Assembly (NCBI GenBank): GCA_031259515.1
Contig: JAIRLK010000088.1
Coordinates: 1-11,232 of the forward strand
From: Treponema sp.
Lineage (GTDB): Bacteria > Spirochaetota > Spirochaetia > Treponematales > Breznakiellaceae
Length of the DNA: 11,232 nt
Direction of reading: 5' to 3'
A program made the translations under genes and the position numbers. Under the pieces are notes generated by a model. That model did no database searches. It saw only the letters and a list, made by a program, of their open reading frames with translations, and was not told the DNA's origin. Shown piece by piece: positions 6,529-11,232 of this stretch. How positions within the stretch are numbered: position 1 is the first letter of the stretch; each line of letters starts with the position of its first letter.

Positions 6529-7473
6529 ATGAATTTAAGAAGGCAGATTCTTCCCCCCGGATGGTATCCCCATTCCGCTGAAAAAGTACGGCGGTTCTTA
6601 GAACCACGGTTCATAGAATCAGGATTCCCGAAACAAGGTTCTTCGGATGCCATCGCCGTTATTGCCCCTCATGCGGGATGGTATTATTCGGGCCGTATTG
6701 CCGCGCAGGCATTACGGGCCTTGAAAACCGGCGCCGACACGGTGATCGTCATAGGCGGACACCTCCCCGCCGGGACGCCGCCCCTCTTTGCCGAAGAAGA
6801 CGGCGTTGTTACCCCCCTGGGGAACCTGGAAATAGACCGGGAATTCAGGGACAGGCTCTGGAAAGAATTAGGCGGCAAGCCGGATCGGTATTACGATAAT
6901 ACTGTCGAGGTCATGTTGCCCATGGTTAAGTTCTACTTCCCCCAATCTCGTCTGATCTGGCTGCGGCTTGGCGCGGAAATTCAATCTTATGCAGTGGGAA
7001 AGACTATCGCGGCAATCGGCGCTTCCCTGGAACGGCGGTTCGTACTCATAGGTTCCACCGATTTGACCCATTACGGGCTCAATTACGATTTTGCCCCCCG
7101 CGGCATGGGGTGGGAAGCCCTGGAATGGATGAAAACCGTGAACGACGCCGCCTTCATACGGGCGGTGATGTCCGGTGACGAAGGCGAAACCTTCCGCCGG
7201 GCCGAGACAGACCGGTCCTCCTGTTCCATCGGGGCGGTCCTCGCCTGCATGGGGTATGCTCATGCCCTGGCCGCCTCCGATGCGGCCCTCCTTTCCTACG
7301 GGACCAGCGTTGATTCGGCGGACGCCTCCTTTGAAGGAGCCGCCCAGGGCCGCGTTGCTTTGGGCGGCGGATCGTCGGAGGAAGACGTTTCCCCCGGTGC
7401 AGACAAGGTTCCCGACTCCTTTGTAGGCTACGCCGCTATGTCCTGGTATCCCGGTGAGGAAGCAGGCGGTTAA
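6529..7473 (+). CDS. amrB: MEMO-family protein (AmmeMemoRadiSam system protein B)
   Basis: 314-aa cytoplasmic protein of the MEMO family, a fold related to LigB-type metal dioxygenases. Motifs in order: LPPGWYP near the N-terminus (8-14), APHAGWYYSG (46-55), IGGHLPAG (75-82), TVEVMLPMVKFYFP (125-138), STDLTHYG (176-183) and SCSIGAV (231-237). His48, His78 and Cys232 line up with the His, His, Cys ligands known from human MEMO1, so the metal or redox site seems intact. His181 lies in the conserved S-D-x-x-H-Y-G segment. Bacterial members often sit beside an AMMECR1-domain protein and a radical-SAM protein; neither is present nearby, so the partners are elsewhere or absent. ATG 6529 follows AAAGGA by 6 nt. 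The reading frame ends in a TTAA shared with the stop of the opposing gene. The precise reaction is not established for the family. Confidence 0.9.
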   Translation: MNLRRQILPPGWYPHSAEKVRRFLEPRFIESGFPKQGSSDAIAVIAPHAGWYYSGRIAAQALRALKTGADTVIVIGGHLPAGTPPLFAEEDGVVTPLGNLEIDREFRDRLWKELGGKPDRYYDNTVEVMLPMVKFYFPQSRLIWLRLGAEIQSYAVGKTIAAIGASLERRFVLIGSTDLTHYGLNYDFAPRGMGWEALEWMKTVNDAAFIRAVMSGDEGETFRRAETDRSSCSIGAVLACMGYAHALAASDAALLSYGTSVDSADASFEGAAQGRVALGGGSSEEDVSPGADKVPDSFVGYAAMSWYPGEEAGG

Positions 7474-9167
7474 GCCCGTTTCAGCACGGCGTCCAGTTCT
7501 TTTAGGGAATAGTCCCTCACCGCTTCCAGTGCTTCCGGGGCGGTCAATCCGTTGCGGCGGCGTTGTACGGCGGCCCAGGCGGGGAGCAGGGTCGTCAGGA
7601 TACGGCTTTCCTGTTCCGTACATCCCCTCAAAAAATTCGTTATGTTTTGGCCGGGTCGGGGGAGCGCGGCGATTTCCCTCCGGTAGGTTTCCAGAAATTC
7701 CCCGGCGCGTGTTGCCGCCTGGCCTGCGGCAAAGAGGCGCAGGGATTCCCGGCGTTTCGGCGTTTTTTCCGGCAAGCGGATAGGAGCCCCCAGGCCGGGG
7801 ACGGCGGTTAGCACAGCGTCCTGGGAGCGGGCTTTTGCCTCAAGCTTCTCGCGGTAGCTTTGCAGGAGGGCTGTTGCGTAATACCAGGAGCCGTCTTCCC
7901 GTTCGCTCTTAGTCAGGGGGGACCGGTAGAGGAAGGCCGATGCCTGGGCTTCATGAGGGGCGAGCCGGGTTTGCCGCGCTTCAAAATAGGGGTGAATATA
8001 GGTTCCCCGGGCATAGGTCTGCCCCAAGGGGTAGGAAAAGTCGGCCCCGTAAAGTTCGATTTCTTCCGCCCCCAGGTATTCCGCCAGGGACACGGCCGCG
8101 TAGGTTACGTTGACCCCCGACGTATCTATGCCCGGAAAAGACCGCCAGTACCGGGAGATATACCGGGTCAAGGGATGGCCGCCTGAGAAAAACCGGGGAT
8201 TCCCGCTCAGAGCGGCCAGGAGGGGAGGGCTTGCCAGGTCCATAAACAGGGGAATGTCTTGGGGAAGGCCCGCCATAAGATGGTAGTAGCTGATGTGCTG
8301 GCAGTCAATCGAGACCACCGCGCTAGGTATAAGGCCCCGATTCAGCAGGGCGGGGAGGGCGGTATCCGTGGCGATGACAAACCGGGACTCCCGTTTTTTC
8401 TCAAGACGGGAAATCTGTATGTCCAGGGAAGGTCCCGCAGCGCAAACGGCTGCCCGGCGTACCGGAGGCAGCGGACGTTCCGGCCCTTCCGCCTGGAAAA
8501 GGTTCCTGATGATGTTGGAAAACCACCGGGTCCCAAAATACGCCTGTACCGAATAATCCCCGGCAAGCCGGTCTATGGCGTTTTTTACCGCTTCTCCGGC
8601 CCGGCCAAAGTTGAAGGGATCGAGTTCCGTCCTGATCCGCAGGGGGATGGCCCTGATGCCCCCGTAGAGTGCGGGTTGGTAGGTTTTCAAGATGAAGGCT
8701 TCCAGAATTTCGGGATCCGGGTCCACAAGGAGGTGGAACCGGGGGTCCTGAAAGATATGAATGTACTCTCTGGAAGCGAGTAATTCCGCGACCCCGTGTA
8801 TATCGTAATCCACCACCAGAAGGCGGTGTATGTCCTCCCTTTCCAGGGCGGCCTGGGCATGGTAGCCGCCGCCCAGGCCCATGAGGACCAGGTACCCTTC
8901 GGCGGCGCGTGTGGATTGAGAGCCTTCCGGGACCCGCAGGGCTGCGGCTATGATCCGTTCCCCCTCGCGGCAGGGGTCCATCAGGGAGTGGAGGGGATGA
9001 GCCGCTCCGGAAGGGTCTGTCAGGGCGGGTACCGGCTCGCCGGAGCGGGCGTCTAGGAACCGGTACCGCCCCCTGGTTGTTTCCGCCCCTGACAGCCGGG
9101 AACACAAGGCGGGGTCCTTCTGCGACAAGGCAAGCAGGTTCCGCTCAAAGAAGTATTGTTTATTCAT
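7470..9167 (-). CDS. DUF115/Maf-type motility-associated glycosyltransferase, copy 1
   Basis: 565-aa protein of the motility-associated-factor group (DUF115, MptE-like), found in polar- and periplasmic-flagellated bacteria and linked to glycosylation of flagellin. The N-terminal part (about 1-230) contains LVLMGLGGGYHAQAALE (93-109) followed by HRLLVVDYDIHGVAELL (114-130), a Rossmann-like Gly-rich loop with an acidic residue after the next strand. The central DUF115 part starts near 239 with AVCAAGPSLDIQI (240-252), then FVIATDTALPALLNRGLIP (263-281) and VVSID (284-288), and includes GADFSYP (374-380). The C-terminal ~130 residues are helical and Arg/Ala-rich. ATG 9167 follows directly after the TAG of the upstream gene, with GGAGG at 9180-9176 8 nt away. 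The two glycosyltransferase genes are therefore co-transcribed. The sugar donor and acceptor cannot be read from sequence; flagellin is the inferred target. Confidence 0.85.
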   Translation of the reverse strand: MNKQYFFERNLLALSQKDPALCSRLSGAETTRGRYRFLDARSGEPVPALTDPSGAAHPLHSLMDPCREGERIIAAALRVPEGSQSTRAAEGYLVLMGLGGGYHAQAALEREDIHRLLVVDYDIHGVAELLASREYIHIFQDPRFHLLVDPDPEILEAFILKTYQPALYGGIRAIPLRIRTELDPFNFGRAGEAVKNAIDRLAGDYSVQAYFGTRWFSNIIRNLFQAEGPERPLPPVRRAAVCAAGPSLDIQISRLEKKRESRFVIATDTALPALLNRGLIPSAVVSIDCQHISYYHLMAGLPQDIPLFMDLASPPLLAALSGNPRFFSGGHPLTRYISRYWRSFPGIDTSGVNVTYAAVSLAEYLGAEEIELYGADFSYPLGQTYARGTYIHPYFEARQTRLAPHEAQASAFLYRSPLTKSEREDGSWYYATALLQSYREKLEAKARSQDAVLTAVPGLGAPIRLPEKTPKRRESLRLFAAGQAATRAGEFLETYRREIAALPRPGQNITNFLRGCTEQESRILTTLLPAWAAVQRRRNGLTAPEALEAVRDYSLKELDAVLKRA

Positions 9168-10640
9168 CTATATCTCCTCCCCGGCGGCCAGCGCTTTGAT
9201 TTCTTTGAGGAGCCTCGCCGCCGGGACCTCCACCCTGCCGGGGAGGAGAAGAGGCGCTAATTCCCGGCGGATCGCCTCATCCGGCCCGGCTTTTTCCAGC
9301 AGGCAGGCCAGGACCCGGACAGCGTCTTCAGAGACCGCCAGCGTCCCGGGAACCTGCGGGACTTTGCGTGATTTCACCTGCTGCAAGGCTCCTGGCCGCG
9401 TGGAAGTTTGTGATGGAAGGGCATCGAAAACCGGGTTGTTTTTTCCCAGGGAGTGGATACGTCCAGGATAGGCCGCAAGCCGGCCGCCAAACCATTCGGC
9501 ATAAACCCGGCGGCTCCCGGAAGCGGATATTTGCCCGGCCCGGACAAAGGCTTGAGAGTACCGGGGATCAAGACGGTTCGCCCTGTCCTCCTGGAAACGA
9601 TCCAATGCGTAGGGCCGGGCGTGGGTCTTGATGTCCCGGTTGGAAAGGTCCATACCGGCCAAGAAGACGCCGCCCTCTGTGCAGCGGAGGGCCAGATCCA
9701 GGGCAGTGGCGGTAACAGTTCCCCGCTGGGGAAGGACCAGCCGGGGAATACCCAGGTTTTCCAATACCGCCTCTTGCCAGAGGCTCCCATCGCTCAGAGG
9801 GAGGACGGGGAAACCGCCGCATTGACCGGGGAGGGCGGCGGTGAGGGAGGCCGCAAGGAAAAAGGGGCGGCCCGAGGCGCAGCGTATCGCCTCCCAAAGA
9901 TGGAACCGCGCCCAGCCGCCGCCGTCGGTACTGATCGTCACGTCAGGCAGTACGCCTCCCGCCGTAAGGGCGGGGACCGAGGAGGAGGAGGCCAGGACCA
10001 TCGCCCCCTCTTGTTGCATGTCCGCTATGACCGGGAGAACCTCTTCCAGGCCGGGTCCCGCGCCGGTAACAATCCAAGGACCTGAACCGGGGTCTATGCT
10101 GAAAAAAACACGGAGGACGCCTAGGTTTCTCAAGAAATTTCTGAACCAGCGGCGGCCAAAACCTTTGACGGTACGGGCGTTGGCGTCCATCCGGCGTAAA
10201 AAGGTTACGGTCTTTTCCAGAAGGTCTTTATAGGCCGCCCCATAAGCCGCCCGCGCCGGCCGCCATTCCACGATTTTTACAGCCTCTATCCCGATGTCGG
10301 GGATCTCCCGTTCCAGAAATTCCACGCAGGAAAGCCCTGATCCGGGAGACCACTGGGCCGCGTTTTCCAGGGCTTCACCGGGAAACCGGACAAAGAATTC
10401 CGAAACATGGAGGGCGATGAGCTTTGCCTGAGGGAAAAGCCGCCTGAGTACCGGGATGATATAGCCTAAACCCGGTTCAATCAGGATGAAGAACCGTATT
10501 TTTTCACTCAATTCGCTAACATTGAGGGTTTTGATATATTTTTCCGCTTCTCCGGCGGGATCATACCGGGAATGCAGGAATTTTTCTCCTACAAAAACGG
10601 TAGGAAGGCCGGTTCCCGCCCCGGCGATCCGTTCAATCAT
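9168..10640 (-). CDS. DUF115/Maf-type motility-associated glycosyltransferase, copy 2
   Basis: 490 aa if translation begins at ATG 10640, one base after the TAA of the preceding gene. An in-frame TTG at 10694 would add 18 residues but overlap that gene by 53 nt. Neither start has a good Shine-Dalgarno site, so coupling to the upstream gene is likely. Architecture parallels copy 1. The N-terminal part has FFILIEPGLGYIIPVLRRLF (about 50-69), with a Gly-rich loop, then KLIALHVSEFF. The DUF115 part has PWIVTGAGPGLEEVLPVI (188-205), where TGAGPGLE corresponds to CAAGPSLD of copy 1, then VLASSSSVPALTAGGVLPD (215-233) and VTISTD, and later VFLAGMDLSNRDIKTHARPY (325-344), matching GADFSYP of copy 1. 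Overall similarity between the copies is low, so they are old paralogues with probably different substrates. The protein is cytoplasmic by its lack of membrane segments. Confidence 0.8.
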   Translation of the reverse strand: MIERIAGAGTGLPTVFVGEKFLHSRYDPAGEAEKYIKTLNVSELSEKIRFFILIEPGLGYIIPVLRRLFPQAKLIALHVSEFFVRFPGEALENAAQWSPGSGLSCVEFLEREIPDIGIEAVKIVEWRPARAAYGAAYKDLLEKTVTFLRRMDANARTVKGFGRRWFRNFLRNLGVLRVFFSIDPGSGPWIVTGAGPGLEEVLPVIADMQQEGAMVLASSSSVPALTAGGVLPDVTISTDGGGWARFHLWEAIRCASGRPFFLAASLTAALPGQCGGFPVLPLSDGSLWQEAVLENLGIPRLVLPQRGTVTATALDLALRCTEGGVFLAGMDLSNRDIKTHARPYALDRFQEDRANRLDPRYSQAFVRAGQISASGSRRVYAEWFGGRLAAYPGRIHSLGKNNPVFDALPSQTSTRPGALQQVKSRKVPQVPGTLAVSEDAVRVLACLLEKAGPDEAIRRELAPLLLPGRVEVPAARLLKEIKALAAGEEI

Positions 10641-10641
10641 A

Positions 10642-11049
10642 TTACCGGTAAGACTGTATCCGGGAGAGGACCTCTCCCGGAGATTCGGCTTCAAAACTTG
10701 TAAGCGCCCGGGTCCGCAGGGTCCTAGTCAGCCGATGTGTTAAGAGTTCCCGATCCAGGGTTTTGGAAAAAAGGATCAGGATGTTTTTTGAAGGCAAACA
10801 GATGATTTTGCCAAAAGAAGATGCCGCGGAAATCGCTGCGGCGAAAAATTTTTTAAAGTCCTCTTCCCCGGTGTAGTTTGGCGGTCCCAAGACTATTCCC
10901 TGACACGATGAATGCTGAAGCCAATAGGCCCGAATCATCTCCCGAACCGCCTCCATACCGCCAGCCCCTTGGGGATGTGCGGCGGGAACCTGAGCGGCGG
11001 CGGTCCGTCCCGGAGGATTGGCGGTAATAGCCTTGCCCAGGAGTCCCAT
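10642..11049 (-). CDS. Hypothetical protein in the motility glycosyltransferase operon
   Basis: 135-aa protein with no domain I recognise. Residues 1-31 are Ala/Gly/Pro-rich and low in complexity. From Met32 onward it looks like a compact alpha/beta domain: helix EAVREMIRAYWL (33-44), strand QGIVLGPP, helix FKKFFAAAISAAS, strand GKIICLP, strand NILILFS (89-95), then a basic helix LDRELLTHRLTRTLRTR. No membrane segment or signal peptide is seen. ATG 11049 shares one base with the stop of the upstream gene (TAATG), which indicates coupled translation. Met32 (10956) is an alternative start because AAGGGG sits 8 nt before it. The gene ends one base before the ATG of the second glycosyltransferase. 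Its place in the operon suggests a motility or glycosylation accessory role, but this is inference only. Confidence 0.65.
   Translation of the reverse strand: MGLLGKAITANPPGRTAAAQVPAAHPQGAGGMEAVREMIRAYWLQHSSCQGIVLGPPNYTGEEDFKKFFAAAISAASSFGKIICLPSKNILILFSKTLDRELLTHRLTRTLRTRALTSFEAESPGEVLSRIQSYR
10659..10681. repeat. 23-bp palindrome at the junction of the unknown gene and glycosyltransferase copy 2
   Basis: An 11-bp arm (TCCGGGAGAGG, 10659-10669), a single A at 10670 and an exact reverse complement (10671-10681) form a palindrome within the 3' end of the 135-residue gene, about 18 nt before ATG 10640. In the - strand transcript it would fold as a roughly 10-bp GC-rich hairpin with a 3-nt loop, burying a purine-rich GGGAGAGG. 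No T run follows on either strand, so it does not look like an intrinsic terminator. It may affect translation coupling or bind a dimeric regulator. Confidence 0.5.
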
Positions 11050-11232
11050 TATGCTAAACCCAGATCCTCAAACAGTTTTTTATAGGTGTCAAAATATTCG
11101 GATTTGGCAAATTCTTCAATTTTATTTTCTGGAAGAGACTCCAGAAGCTGATCCATGTAAGAAAGTACACTCCGCAGTTCAAGCTTGATCCCCGACGGGA
11201 TAGCCGACACATCCACCGCCGGATGCGCTTTC
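11049..11232 (-). CDS. C-terminal end of an unrecognised protein, cut by the window edge
   Basis: The last 60 codons of a gene entering from the right edge, stop TAA at 11051-11049. The readable part has a short Pro-containing stretch (AVDVSAIPSGIK) and then two predicted amphipathic helices, LELRSVLSYMDQLLESLP and KIEEFAKSEYFDTYKKLF, ending in EDLGLA. The acidic helical tail looks like a conserved protein-interaction end rather than a catalytic core, but I do not recognise the family. Its stop codon overlaps the start of the 135-residue gene by one base (TAATG), so it is the upstream member of the same operon as the two glycosyltransferases. The frame is supported by uninterrupted reading to the edge and by the coupled junction, though it is too short for high certainty. 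Confidence 0.6.
   Translation of the reverse strand, partial: KAHPAVDVSAIPSGIKLELRSVLSYMDQLLESLPENKIEEFAKSEYFDTYKKLFEDLGLA

Noticed and set aside
6868..7623. Open - strand frame opposite the MEMO gene
   Set aside because: It crosses two well-supported genes, has no recognisable motif and no ribosome binding site; it is explained by GC-rich codon structure.
10965..10974. CCCCTTGGGG palindrome in the 135-residue gene
   Set aside because: Only 4-bp arms in low-complexity GC-rich coding sequence; likely chance, although its complement contributes the AAGGGG before Met32.
1..11232. CRISPR array, tRNA, rRNA, toxin-antitoxin or phage module
   Set aside because: No regularly spaced direct repeats, no recognisable cloverleaf or rRNA segments, and no small gene pairs or phage genes were seen by eye.

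Overview
The window looks like a spirochaete chromosome, most likely a Treponema-type genome of higher GC such as the termite-gut lineages. This is an inference from gene content: tandem DUF115/Maf-type motility-associated glycosyltransferases, a Gld-type ABC transporter operon with a DUF4340 protein, and a MEMO-family gene. No rRNA or other marker fixes the taxon. The genes are GC-rich, while the first ~740 bases are visibly more AT-rich and hold decayed mobile DNA.

Layout. (1) Bases 1-587 carry two abutting transposase remnants on the + strand: an IS1-family transposase broken by two frame changes, then a short C-terminal piece of an IS630-family transposase. (2) Bases 588-744 have no gene but contain a small inverted repeat and a plausible sigma70 promoter. 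(3) Bases 745-5109 (+) are a tight four-gene operon: ABC ATPase, six-TM ABC-2 permease, GldG-like auxiliary protein and DUF4340 protein. Every junction is an overlap or a 3-nt gap, and each downstream start has a clear Shine-Dalgarno site. (4) On the - strand, 6471-5113 encodes a two-TM protein with an acidic linker and a degenerate GGDEF domain. It converges on the ABC operon with a 3-nt gap and diverges from (5) a + strand MEMO/AmmeMemoRadiSam-B gene at 6529-7473. (6) The MEMO gene ends tail-to-tail, overlapping by 4 nt, with a - strand operon that fills the rest of the window. In transcription order this operon holds the C-terminus of an unrecognised protein cut by the window edge, a 135-residue unknown protein, and two DUF115-type putative motility glycosyltransferases.

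Functionally, the four-gene operon should form one membrane export or remodelling complex: ATPase plus permease plus two membrane-anchored extracytoplasmic auxiliaries. The - strand operon is probably linked to flagellar filament glycosylation or motility. The degenerate GGDEF protein is probably a membrane-anchored sensor or scaffold rather than a c-di-GMP synthase. I saw no tRNA, rRNA, CRISPR array, convincing intrinsic terminator, or a clear new defence or mobile system. The items most worth a second look are the 23-bp near-perfect palindrome at the start of a glycosyltransferase gene, the unusual GGDEF protein, and the canonical slippery heptamer in the IS1 remnant.
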